From CAZYBG01 sp964645155 (lineage in GTDB: Bacteria; Pseudomonadota; Alphaproteobacteria; Rhodobacterales; Rhodobacteraceae): a DNA stretch of 64,000 bases. The stretch covers positions 1 through 64,000 of the forward strand of contig CAZYBG010000004.1 of assembly GCA_964645155.1 (NCBI GenBank), in the 5' to 3' direction. The notes beneath the pieces were generated by a model. That model was not told the origin of the DNA. It searched no databases and saw nothing but the letters and a program-made list of their open reading frames with translations. Shown one piece after another: positions 8,116-16,772 of this stretch. The number at the start of each line of letters is the position of its first letter. Position 1 is the stretch's first letter. The translations under genes and the position numbers were made by a program.

Positions 8116-8826
8116 ATGCGGCTCATCGTCGGCCTCGGCAATCCCGGGGCGCAATATGCCGGCAACCGGCACAACATCGGCTTCATGGCGGTCGACCGGA
8201 TTGCGGCCGGCCACGGCTTCGGGCCCTGGCGGAAGGCGTTCAGGGGCCAGGTGGCCGAAGGGCGGCTCGGCGGTGGCAAGGTGCTGCTGATGAAGCCGGA
8301 GACCTTCATGAATCTCTCGGGCGAAGCGGTGCGCGCGGCGCTCGACTTCTACAAGCTGGAGCCGGCCGACATCGTCGTGTTCCACGACGAGCTGGACCTC
8401 GCGCCCGGCAAGTGCCGCGTCAAGGATGGTGGCGGGCATGCCGGCCACAACGGCCTGCGCTCGCTGCACCAGCATATCGGCGACAGCTACCGCCGGGTCC
8501 GGCTGGGCATTGGCCATCCGGGGCGGAAGGACCTCGTCTCGGGCTATGTCCTCCACGACTTCGCCAAGGCCGACCGGGACTGGCTCGAGCCGTTGCTGGA
8601 GGGCATCTCGGACGGCGCCGACGATCTGGCGCGGGGCGATGTCGCGCGGTTCCAGAACGCCGTGGCGCTGCGGACCGCCCCGCCGCGGTCGGGCGGCGCC
8701 CGGCCGGACGACGCGCCGAAGGACCCCGCGCCGCGCGGCCCCGCAACGCCCGAGCCGGCGCGGGAGGACGAGCCGGACCGCGGCGCGCGCTCGGTCCTGC
8801 AGCGCCTCGCCGACCGCTTCCGGTGA
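8116..8826 (+). CDS. pth: Peptidyl-tRNA hydrolase
   Basis: The 236-residue protein releases peptides from prematurely dropped peptidyl-tRNAs. The signature GLGNPGAQYAGNRHNIGF holds Asn9 and catalytic His19; the FHDELDL motif carries the partner aspartate; GGGHAGHNGL completes the active site. The last 45 residues form a Pro/Ala/Asp-rich tail, an extension seen in several Alphaproteobacteria. GGAGGG precedes the ATG at 8116. The stop overlaps the GTG start of the following DUF2332 gene by 4 bases (GTGA), so the two are translationally coupled. Confidence 0.97.
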   Translation: MRLIVGLGNPGAQYAGNRHNIGFMAVDRIAAGHGFGPWRKAFRGQVAEGRLGGGKVLLMKPETFMNLSGEAVRAALDFYKLEPADIVVFHDELDLAPGKCRVKDGGGHAGHNGLRSLHQHIGDSYRRVRLGIGHPGRKDLVSGYVLHDFAKADRDWLEPLLEGISDGADDLARGDVARFQNAVALRTAPPRSGGARPDDAPKDPAPRGPATPEPAREDEPDRGARSVLQRLADRFR

Positions 8827-9857
8827 GGCTGCCCGAGGCGTTCCGCCGGCAGGCCGAGGCCTGCGGCGCGCTCGGCTCGCCGTTCATGGCCCGGCTGATG
8901 GGGCTGGCGGCCGACCGGCTTCGGCCCGACGGTCCGGTCGGCAGCCGCCTGTTCGGCTGGGAGGGCGACATCGGCCCCGCCGGGGCGTCGCTGCCGCTGC
9001 GCCTCGCCGGCGCCCTCCATGCGCTGGCGCTTCGGGGCGATCCGCGGCTCGTCGCGGTCTATCCGCCGCACGCCGCAGGCGACATGGCGCTCTGGGCGGC
9101 GGTCTCGGCGGCGCTCGACGATCGCGCGGCCGAGGTCCTTGCTTGGATCGAGGGCCCGCCGCAGACCAACGAGGTGCGCCGGGCGGCGCCGCTGATCGCC
9201 GCCGCGCATCTGCTCGCGGCGCGGTTCGGCCTGCCGATCCGTCTTTCCGAGCTCGGTGCCAGCGCCGGCCTGAACCTGATGTTCGACCGCTTCGCGCTCG
9301 ATGCCCGCGGCGTCCGGCTCGGCCCGGCGGACGCCGCGCTCGTCCTGCGCCCCGAGATGCGGGGCGAGGTGCCGCGGCCCGCGGCGCCGGTCATCAGCGC
9401 ACGGCGGGGCGTTGATCTCGCGCCGGTCGACGTCCGGACCGAGGCGGGGCGCCTGCGGCTGCGGGCCTATCTCTGGCCGGACCAGCCGGAGCGCCGGTCG
9501 CTGACCGATGCCGCGGTGGCAGCGGCGACCGCCGATCTGGTCGTGGACCGCGGTGACGCCATCGACTGGCTGGCGGGCCGGCTGGCGCCGTGCCCGGGCG
9601 AGCTGCACCTCGTCTACCACACGGTGGCCTGGCAGTACTTCCCGGCCGCGGCCCGGCTGCGGGGCGAGCGCCTTCTGGAGGCGGCCGGCCGCCGTGCCGA
9701 GGCCTCCGCCCCGCTCGCGCGGCTTGCCATGGAGGCCGACGATGCGGGACCTGGAGCCGGGCTGGTGCTGCAGGTATGGCCGGGCGGGGCGCCGGTCAGG
9801 CTCGGCCGCGTCGATTTCCATGGCCGCTGGCTCGACTGGCGGCCGCCGGCGCCCTAG
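8823..9857 (+). CDS. DUF2332 family protein
   Basis: The 344-residue protein matches the uncharacterised DUF2332 family: an N-terminal helical part with FRRQAEACGALGSPFMARLM, the central motif QTNEVRRAAPLIAA, then LSELGASAGLNLMFDRF, and the late motif HLVYHTVAWQYFP. The glycine-rich ELGASAGLN segment looks like a nucleotide or SAM site, but no activity has been shown to my knowledge. The GTG start at 8823 overlaps the pth stop by 4 bases. The DUF2237 gene follows after 9 bases, so pth, this gene and that one probably form an operon. Confidence 0.85.
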   Translation: MRLPEAFRRQAEACGALGSPFMARLMGLAADRLRPDGPVGSRLFGWEGDIGPAGASLPLRLAGALHALALRGDPRLVAVYPPHAAGDMALWAAVSAALDDRAAEVLAWIEGPPQTNEVRRAAPLIAAAHLLAARFGLPIRLSELGASAGLNLMFDRFALDARGVRLGPADAALVLRPEMRGEVPRPAAPVISARRGVDLAPVDVRTEAGRLRLRAYLWPDQPERRSLTDAAVAAATADLVVDRGDAIDWLAGRLAPCPGELHLVYHTVAWQYFPAAARLRGERLLEAAGRRAEASAPLARLAMEADDAGPGAGLVLQVWPGGAPVRLGRVDFHGRWLDWRPPAP

Positions 9858-9866
9858 ACTCGGCGC

Positions 9867-10241
9867 ATGGACCAGGACCCTTCGCTCAACGTGCTCGGCG
9901 GCCCGCTCGAACCCTGTTCGAGCGACCCGCTCACGGGCTTCTTCCGCAATGGCTGCTGCGATACCGGGCCGGCGGACCGGGGCAGCCATACCGTCTGCGC
10001 GGTGATGACGGCCGAGTTCCTCGCGTTCTCGAAATACGTGGGCAACGACCTTTCGACGCCGCGGCCGGAATTCGGCTTTCCCGGGCTGCGGCCCGGCGAC
10101 CGCTGGTGCCTCTGCGCGGGGCGGTTCCTGCAGGCGGTTCAGGAGGGCTGCGCGCCTGAGGTCAGGCTGGGCGCGACGCACCGCCGCGCGCTTGACATCG
10201 TGCCGCTGGAGGTGCTGGAGGCACATCGCGCCGTCGGCTGA
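9867..10241 (+). CDS. DUF2237 family protein
   Basis: The 124-residue protein belongs to the small uncharacterised DUF2237 family. It shows the typical opening NVLGGPLEPCSSDPLTGFFRNGCC, the segment SHTVCAVMTAEFLAFSKYVGNDLSTP, and the tryptophan/cysteine pair in DRWCLCAGRF. The spaced cysteines (CSSD, GCC, CLC) could bind a metal or form disulfides. It lies 9 bases after the DUF2332 gene on the same strand and ends before the convergent cspA terminator. No function is known. Confidence 0.85.
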   Translation: MDQDPSLNVLGGPLEPCSSDPLTGFFRNGCCDTGPADRGSHTVCAVMTAEFLAFSKYVGNDLSTPRPEFGFPGLRPGDRWCLCAGRFLQAVQEGCAPEVRLGATHRRALDIVPLEVLEAHRAVG

Positions 10242-10272
10242 CGGCGGTGCCATCGCACTGACCAATCAGGAC

Positions 10273-10311
10273 AAAAAGGGTCTGGGGGCGGCGGGCTGGC
10301 CGCCGCGCCCC
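10273..10311 (-). terminator. Probable Rho-independent terminator of cspA
   Basis: On the minus strand a long GC stem (GGGGCGCGGCGG against CCGCCGCCCCC, one bulge, positions 10284-10311) is followed a few bases later by TTTTT (10273-10277). It begins 16 bases past the cspA stop. Confidence 0.55.
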
Positions 10312-10326
10312 GCATCCGTCGCCGGC

Positions 10327-10533
10327 TCAGGCGAGCGCGAGGTTGGTCGCGCTTTCGCGGCCGTCGCGGCCGGCCTCGATGTCGAAGGTCACTTTCTGAC
10401 CGTCGTTCAGCGCGCGGATGCCCGCCCGCTCGAGCGCCGAGATGTGGACGAACACGTCCTTCTTGCCGCCTTCGGGTTCGATGAAGCCGAAGCCCTTGGT
10501 GGCATTGAACCATTTCACCGTGCCATTGGCCAT
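10327..10533 (-). CDS. cspA: Cold-shock protein
   Basis: The 68-residue protein is a single cold-shock domain, an RNA/ssDNA chaperone. RNP1 is visible as KGFGFIEPE and RNP2 as DVFVHISAL; the start MANGTVKWFN is canonical. A strong ribosome site (AAGGAGA) precedes the ATG. It stands alone, convergent with the DUF2237 gene and followed by a terminator-like hairpin. More than 300 bases without a gene lie upstream, enough for the long structured leader common in cold-shock genes. Alphaproteobacteria carry several paralogues, so the gene name marks the family only. Confidence 0.95.
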   Translation of the reverse strand: MANGTVKWFNATKGFGFIEPEGGKKDVFVHISALERAGIRALNDGQKVTFDIEAGRDGRESATNLALA

Positions 10534-10740
10534 GGTGAGGTCTCCTTCAGTGTCGCTGCCCGCAGGATGCGGCAGCCCGGCGCAGTCAGTTCGAGGTCGA
10601 GAAACTGTGGCCGCAGAGGGAGACAGTCAGGTCGAGCAGAAGTAACGTCGCGAAGCGCATATGGAGCGGGAGGGCCGTCATTGCAAGAAAAATCGGCCGC
10701 CCCGCCCGCCGCCGGCAAAAGCCCGCGCGCCGGCGCACAA
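10534..10740. other. Divergent intergenic region, cspA leader side
   Basis: No gene is supported. This part would hold the cspA promoter and leader (minus strand). It is less GC-rich near 10600-10690 than the coding neighbours. No clear hairpin or sigma-70 box stood out. Confidence 0.4.
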
Positions 10741-10775
10741 CGCGTGCACAACCTGTACACCGCCTGTACACCGCA
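10741..10775. promoter_or_regulatory. Tandem TGTACACCG repeats, likely operator
   Basis: CCTGTACACCG occurs twice head to tail with an 11-base period (10752-10762 and 10763-10773), preceded by the weaker GTGCACAACC. One helical turn of spacing would put identical contacts on the same face of DNA, as for stacked ribbon-helix-helix dimers. It lies about 75 bases ahead of the BrnA-like gene. Confidence 0.45.
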
Positions 10776-10851
10776 CCGCGCGCCCCGGCCGCACCGCCTT
10801 AACCGTTCCGCGCCATCCTGCCGCCGACGACCACCCCGCGAGGCAGCGCCG

Positions 10852-11301
10852 ATGACGATGAGCAAGATGACCGCGAAGGAGCGGCTGCAGTACCGCTACT
10901 TCTTCGACGGCATGGCCCGGTTCGAGTGGGACCTGCGGCACGAGTTCTTCCTGGGCCGGCTGATCCCCGACGAGTGGCAGACGCTGCTCCATGCCGACCG
11001 GTCGCCGCGCAAGGGGCGCATCACCCTGCGGCTGGACGAGGACGTGCTGCAGTTCTTCCGCAAGCAGTTCGGGCCGGGCTACCAGACCCGGATCAACGCC
11101 GTGCTGCGGAGCTTCCTCAAGCTCAAGCTGTCGAACTGCCTGGACGGGCCGGAGGGTCTCGACGTGGTCGCCAAGGGGCTGGCCGAGGACATCCTGAGCC
11201 GGCCGCAATACGGCACCTGGGAGAAGCTGGTGGAGGGCGGCCAGCGCCGGCGGGCCGAGCGCGAGGCGCGGGGCGAGCCCGAGCTGCCGGACTGGCCGTG
11301 A
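10852..11301 (+). CDS. BrnA-like antitoxin/DNA-binding protein without BrnT partner
   Basis: The 149-residue protein carries, at about residues 57-85, the pattern ITLRLDEDVLQFFRKQF followed by GPGYQTRINAVLRSFL, the ribbon-helix-helix signature of BrnA antitoxins. BrnA normally neutralises the ribonuclease-like BrnT toxin and represses the brnTA operon. Here no BrnT reading frame is found on either side, and the protein has extra N-terminal (about 50 residues) and C-terminal segments. It may be an orphan regulator. The ATG at 10852 is preferred over a second ATG four codons later. Phased TGTAC repeats lie upstream and could be its operator. Confidence 0.65.
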   Translation: MTMSKMTAKERLQYRYFFDGMARFEWDLRHEFFLGRLIPDEWQTLLHADRSPRKGRITLRLDEDVLQFFRKQFGPGYQTRINAVLRSFLKLKLSNCLDGPEGLDVVAKGLAEDILSRPQYGTWEKLVEGGQRRRAEREARGEPELPDWP

Positions 11302-11395
11302 GGGACCGGCCCCGGGGGAACCGGCCCCGAGGGACCGCGCGGCGTTTTCGTGCTACGCTCGCCCGCATCGGACCGTGCCGTCGAGGGAGGGAACG

Positions 11396-11686
11396 ATGAC
11401 CTACGTCACGATCACCACATGGGAGGTTCCCGAGGGCGTCGCGCAGGAGGTGAGCCTGCGCAACCTGCGGGAAAAGCGCCTGCCCGCGCTGAAGAAGCTG
11501 GGCGCGACCCGCATCACCGTGATCCGCACCAGCCCGCGGACCACCGCGGCGATCTCGGAATGGCCCGACCAGCGGACGCGGGACGAGGCCTACCAGATGA
11601 TCGCGCTGGTCCGCGAGAAGCTGCGCAGCGACGACGGCTCGCGGATGACCGGGGAACTGCTGGGCGAGGTGATTGCGGAGGTGTGA
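11396..11686 (+). CDS. Small ferredoxin-like-fold protein, function unknown
   Basis: The 96-residue protein starts MTYVTITTWEVP after a clear ribosome site (GGGAGGG). The pattern of strand (YVTITTWEV), helix (VSLRNLREKRLPALKKLG), strand (ATRITVIRTS), strand (TAAISEWPD) and helix (DEAYQMIALVREKL) fits an ABM/dimeric alpha-beta barrel, but I do not recognise a specific family. It follows the BrnA-like gene on the same strand by 94 bases that include two copies of ACCGGCCCCG (11305, 11320). Codon use is normal for the genome. Confidence 0.6.
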   Translation: MTYVTITTWEVPEGVAQEVSLRNLREKRLPALKKLGATRITVIRTSPRTTAAISEWPDQRTRDEAYQMIALVREKLRSDDGSRMTGELLGEVIAEV

Positions 11687-11741
11687 GAGGGGCGGGGTGC
11701 CAATTCTACGCCCAAGGCGGGCGGCCCCCCATCTTTGCAAA

Positions 11742-11774
11742 TGCACCGGACTTGCACCGAACGTGCACTGGCGG
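11742..11774. repeat. Three TGCAC repeats with 11-bp period
   Basis: TGCACCG, TGCACCG and TGCACTG start at 11742, 11753 and 11764, each exactly 11 bases apart. The motif resembles the TGTACACCG repeats about 1 kb upstream. It lies ahead of the broken RAYT gene and after the small unknown gene. Confidence 0.5.
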
Positions 11775-12173
11775 GGCGCACCCTGCCGGTACCGCGGGCC
11801 GTTGACCGCGGCCGCGGGTCCGCCGGTCTGCCTCGGAAGGGAAGTGTCAACCATACCCGCAGCAGGCTGCGCCGCATGTCGAGCTATGTCCGGCCACAGG
11901 TCACGGGAGCGACGGTGTTCTTCACCGTGGCGCTGGCGCAGCGCGGGTCGGACCTTCTGGTGCGGGAGGTCGCCGAGCTCAGGGAGGCGGTCAGGGCGAC
12001 ACGGGCGGAGCGGCCGTTCGTCATCGACGCGTGGGTAGTTCTGCCGGACCATTTGCATGCGGTGTGGACCCTGCCGGCGGGCGACCGGGATTTTGGTGTG
12101 CGTTGGGGTGCGATCAAGGCGCGGTTCGTGCGCGCGGTGCGGGAGAAGGGGGCGGTCAAGCGCAGGCCGGGCT

Positions 12174-12266
12174 GTAGGCCGGGCTTCAGCCCGGCCGTTG
12201 CGGAACTCCCCACCGAGTTGCCGGTCATCCGGTCGGGGAGGTATGCCGGGCTGAAGCCCGGCCTAC
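12174..12266. repeat. Inverted pair of REP elements inside the RAYT gene
   Basis: A 22-base REP (12174-12195, beginning GTAGGCCGGGCTTCAGCC) and its exact reverse complement (12245-12266) flank 49 bases. Each copy is itself a hairpin (GCCGGGCT/AGCCCGGC). This is the bacterial interspersed mosaic layout of two REPs in opposite orientation. It stays in the RAYT reading frame, coding RPGFSPA and YAGLKPGL. Confidence 0.85.
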
Positions 12267-12325
12267 GGCATGACAAACGCGAAGCGGCGGTGTGGCAGCG
12301 GCGGTTCTGGGGTGAGGTGCGCCCG

Positions 12326-12350
12326 GAAATCGTGCCATTGGCACGATTTC
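12326..12350. repeat. Perfect 25-base palindrome in the RAYT frameshift insert
   Basis: GAAATCGTGCCA and TGGCACGATTTC form a perfect 12-bp stem around a single T. It is the centre of the roughly 74-base insert that breaks the RAYT gene and differs in sequence from the GGCCGGGCT-type REPs nearby. Confidence 0.85.
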
Positions 12351-12535
12351 AGCACCGAACGGGCGGAGCCCCGGCGGCGAAGCCGACCACATCCGGGATG
12401 AGGCGGACTATGCCGCGCATGTCCGATACTGCTGGTGGAACCCGGTCAGGCACGGGCTGGTCGACTCGCCGGAGGCGTGGCCGCATTCGTCCGTTCACCG
12501 GGACAGGCGTAGCCGCGGGGCGTTGGTGGTCGTCG

Positions 12536-12555
12536 AGCGTGCGAGCACGCACGCT
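12536..12555. repeat. REP-like hairpin at the 3' end of the RAYT gene
   Basis: AGCGTGCG and CGCACGCT form a perfect 8-bp stem around AGCA. Read on the minus strand it begins GTAGCGTGCGTGC, the GTAG-headed form typical of REPs that flank RAYT genes. It lies 15 bases from the stop of the nucleotidyltransferase gene. Confidence 0.75.
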
Positions 12556-12570
12556 ACGGCTTGCTGGTCA

Positions 12571-13587
12571 TCATATTGTAACGTATCGGAAAAAGCGCCA
12601 GCCCGCACTATCCTCGCCTTTGGCGAGAGCAACCTCTCGAAACAGCCGAAACATCGCGTCACCAAAATTGCGGCCCTGTCCCAACGACTCTCGATAGTAC
12701 TCCGGGTCCTCCATCTTCCGATAAAGATCACTCTTTGAGCAATCCGTCTCACTCAAAAACCAATCGTACAAGGTATAGAGTTCATCAATGAGTCCGCTCA
12801 GATCTCTCCCTAAGATTCTCCTCGCGTTATCTAGCCGATCAGTAGGCGAAAGCGCGAGAATGGCAAGTGCTGCGTCCGGGGTAACCGTACTCCTCTCCTG
12901 ATACTCCAAGAGGAGAGCCAGAACGGCGGAATAGCATGTCAGAAGCCGACTAAACTTCAGTTTGAAGTTCTTGGCTCTGCGCCGTGCAGGATCAGTACTA
13001 CCACCCGCTTCATAGTTGATGCAGAGGGTCCTCCAGAATCGCAGGATGTCATTCACAAGAAACGCAGGCAGAAAGGCGTCAGAGTGATCTGCGAAATCAG
13101 TCCAATACCTCTCTATGCACTCCCTCCTAACCCTCTGATATGCCACTTCTCCAAAGATAACCTTGCTCTCAAGAAGCAAGAGAAGTCGTCCGGTGAAAGT
13201 ATTATTAGCATCATCGGATGGCTTTCCCAAGCCCACCAAATACTCAGACAAAGCGTGAGCCTTCAGGAAGTTACCATCTGCGTCAAGATCAGGAAGCTCA
13301 AGCTCTCTGTTTACATGAACAATTGACGCAAGGAGTTCGATCTCTTGAAGGTTTGTAAGGAGTCGGCTCCTTGTCAGTTCTTCTTCTAGCGAGACCACGA
13401 ACACGTCAAGGTCGCTGTGCGTGGACGCATCCCCGCGACCGAATGAACCGGTCGTGTATATGCATACCTGCTCACCAAGCCGTGAAACATCAGCCCACTG
13501 ACTGATCCTTCCTGTGAGCAAGCGCATTGCTTCCGTGCGAACCTTCGAGGAATGATCGCTTCTGGAACGTAGTTGGTTGGCCGTCAT
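12571..13587 (-). CDS. Stand-alone nucleotidyltransferase of an AT-rich accessory pair
   Basis: The 338-residue protein has the polymerase-beta-type nucleotidyltransferase signature GSFGRGDASTHSDLD (Gly47-Ser48, metal aspartates Asp59 and Asp61). The remaining 240 residues are mostly helical, with NDILRFWRTLCINYE and RRRAKNFKLKFSRL, and could be a substrate-binding domain; no HEPN Rx4-6H motif is evident. Substrate unknown: it might transfer AMP or another nucleotide to protein, RNA or a small molecule. The gene overlaps the exonuclease gene upstream by 98 bases (38 if the inner ATG at 13527 is used), so the two are tightly coupled. GC is near 50%, far below its neighbours, indicating recent transfer. 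Confidence 0.8.
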   Translation of the reverse strand: MTANQLRSRSDHSSKVRTEAMRLLTGRISQWADVSRLGEQVCIYTTGSFGRGDASTHSDLDVFVVSLEEELTRSRLLTNLQEIELLASIVHVNRELELPDLDADGNFLKAHALSEYLVGLGKPSDDANNTFTGRLLLLLESKVIFGEVAYQRVRRECIERYWTDFADHSDAFLPAFLVNDILRFWRTLCINYEAGGSTDPARRRAKNFKLKFSRLLTCYSAVLALLLEYQERSTVTPDAALAILALSPTDRLDNARRILGRDLSGLIDELYTLYDWFLSETDCSKSDLYRKMEDPEYYRESLGQGRNFGDAMFRLFREVALAKGEDSAGWRFFRYVTI

Positions 13588-14167
13588 CCCACACCATCAG
13601 TTTGAAGAATATGTTCGCTTGCTCTATCGCATCGGCCAGCGCATTATGCGTGTGCTGGAAGTCAGACTGCAGGGCTACTGGAAGTTGAGACTTGGAAGCT
13701 CGTGAAACCGGCACCTTCCCCCGTACAGCAACCGCTGTCTTCAGGTCAAAGCAGCCAGAGTGACCAAATGGGGAACCGAGCTTTGTGAAGCGAGTGAAGT
13801 ACCAGTGCACCCAAAGCCAATCGAATGAAGCTGGATAAGCAACGAATATCGGTCGATTGTCACCGGAAACCTCATCGATCCACTGGCTTGCCATTTCCAT
13901 GGCCTTCTCCGGTGGATTGCCTTCTTGAAGTAGACGGTTACGATCAAGACCATTCACATGTAATGCTTCATACTCGTACTGGTCGCTGATTGGCTTGATT
14001 TCGACATAGAACGTCTTGGTGGGAAAAGGGGTTAACTCCATCGAGCGCCCGTTGAACTTCCCACAGAACGCCATTCCGAGCGCCAACATCGAGTACGGCC
14101 CAGGAATAGGACCATCAGTCTCCACGTCGACGGAAATGTATGCATCGCCGTTAGTTATAGCGTTCAC
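13490..14167 (-). CDS. DEDDh 3'-5' exonuclease of the accessory pair
   Basis: The 225-residue protein shows all five DEDDh catalytic residues: Asp14 and Glu16 (VDVETDG), Asp116 (YPASFDWLW), His174 and Asp179 (HNALADAIEQA). This is the fold of DnaQ-type proofreading subunits and RNase T, acting on DNA or RNA 3' ends. It is a free-standing short form. The start is GTG at 14167 with GAGGGG six bases ahead; an overlapping ATG runs straight into a stop. It begins 9 bases after the ettA stop on the same strand and overlaps the nucleotidyltransferase gene. Low GC contrasts with ettA, so the pair looks inserted behind ettA. Confidence 0.85.
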   Translation of the reverse strand: MNAITNGDAYISVDVETDGPIPGPYSMLALGMAFCGKFNGRSMELTPFPTKTFYVEIKPISDQYEYEALHVNGLDRNRLLQEGNPPEKAMEMASQWIDEVSGDNRPIFVAYPASFDWLWVHWYFTRFTKLGSPFGHSGCFDLKTAVAVRGKVPVSRASKSQLPVALQSDFQHTHNALADAIEQANIFFKLMVWDDGQPTTFQKRSFLEGSHGSNALAHRKDQSVG

Positions 14168-14176
14168 ATTTGCCCC

Positions 14177-15832
<1,656 letters not shown>

Positions 15833-15912
15833 GGGTCCCGTCCGCCGTGAATGCTGTCGGTCGGGGGCTTACCTAGCGGCTTTGGCAGGGGCCGGCAACA
15901 GAGCCGCGGCGA

Positions 15913-16611
15913 TCAGCTGGCGTGATCGTCGATCAGCCGGTCTGGCCTGGCGAACCGCTCCGGTTCCGCTTGATCGACGATCGTCACGCCTCCCCCGTCA
16001 ATCCGCACGCCGCAGCCCTGCAGGTTCTTGAAGGCCCGGCTGAGGTTCTCGGCCGTCATGCCAAGAAGCGCGGCCAGTCGCTTCTTGTCCATCGGAAACT
16101 CGAAACAGCTGCCGCCACCGACGCGCACCTGCTCACGCAGGGGGTAGTTCGCCAGGCGCTCGAGCGCGGTCCGGAGCTTGAGATCCTTCGTGCTCTTGAC
16201 CACCGAGCGGTAGCACTGCGCGAGTTCGGTCACGATGGCGCGGGCAAAGTCGCCGTCGAGATCGAGTACCGCACGGACATCCTCGCTGGGGACAAGCGCG
16301 ATCCGGCTCTTCTCGAGCGTACGGGCGGACATGAGGTAGGGCGCATCCCGGATCGTCGCCGCGCGGATGAAGGTGGACACGGGCCGGACCGTCGAGAGGC
16401 TCGTCTCGCGTCCGTTCCACGTGGCGAAGAGTTCGACGGAGCCTTCCAGAACGACATGGAGAAAATCGCTGCGCCCGCCTTCCGCGATGAGCCGGATCTG
16501 GGGCGGGAAGTCCTGGACGTAGGACCCGCGCATGAGCGCCTTGAAGTTGCCGTCCTCCATGCCGGAGAAGAGCGCGAGGCTACGAACTTCCGACCGATAC
16601 GAGTCAGGCAT
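15913..16611 (-). CDS. Crp/Fnr-family transcriptional regulator
   Basis: The 232-residue protein has an N-terminal cyclic-nucleotide-binding-like barrel (about residues 10-130, with GSVELFATWNGRE) and a C-terminal winged helix with KKRLAALLGMTAENLSRAFKNL as recognition region. It lacks the N-terminal cysteine cluster of FNR, so it is not an oxygen-sensing iron-sulfur type; a Dnr/NnrR-like heme or nitric-oxide sensor is possible. The ATG at 16611 was chosen; the frame extends ten codons upstream only from TTG. A perfect FNR box lies 62 bases ahead of the start, suggesting control by FnrL or by itself. ettA follows on the same strand. Confidence 0.88.
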   Translation of the reverse strand: MPDSYRSEVRSLALFSGMEDGNFKALMRGSYVQDFPPQIRLIAEGGRSDFLHVVLEGSVELFATWNGRETSLSTVRPVSTFIRAATIRDAPYLMSARTLEKSRIALVPSEDVRAVLDLDGDFARAIVTELAQCYRSVVKSTKDLKLRTALERLANYPLREQVRVGGGSCFEFPMDKKRLAALLGMTAENLSRAFKNLQGCGVRIDGGGVTIVDQAEPERFARPDRLIDDHAS

Positions 16612-16673
16612 GTTCGCCCGCTTTCTCTTGTGCTCCTGCAACGAGGCTCCGGCAGCAAGTGTCGGCCTTTGAC

Positions 16674-16687
16674 TTGATAAATATCAA
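16674..16687. promoter_or_regulatory. Perfect FNR/NnrR-type box
   Basis: TTGATAAATATCAA matches the TTGAT-N4-ATCAA consensus exactly and is symmetric in its flanking bases as well (CTTGAT...ATCAAG). It is 62 bases upstream of the Crp/Fnr-family start on the minus strand. Confidence 0.75.
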
Positions 16688-16772
16688 GCACGCCGCGGTA
16701 GATCTCATGTTGCGGCTTGCAGATGCGAGGGCGCACGACTGACAATTTTCCGTAAGCCATTCATTTATAACG

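Larger units (their letters stand above)
11876..12535 (+). pseudogene. REP-associated tyrosine transposase (RAYT), disrupted
   Basis: The N-terminal part from ATG 11876 is a clear RAYT (Y1 transposase, IS200-like): GATVFFTVALAQRGSDLL and the HUH motif in VLPDHLHAVW. The conserved core continues to VWQRRFW at about 12310. The expected continuation HIRDEADYAAHVRYCWW then NPVRHGLVDSPEAWPHSSVHRD is found only from about 12385, in another frame. The intervening 74 bases hold a 25-base palindrome and are not a multiple of three, so the gene is frameshifted. An earlier REP pair inside the gene is read through in frame. RAYTs are domesticated single-copy transposases thought to spread REP elements. 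Confidence 0.8.

Noticed and set aside
12571..13587. Nucleotidyltransferase as a CBASS or MNT antitoxin
   Set aside because: No CBASS effector or accessory gene and no HEPN partner adjoins; the partner is an exonuclease, and the protein is much longer than an MNT antitoxin.
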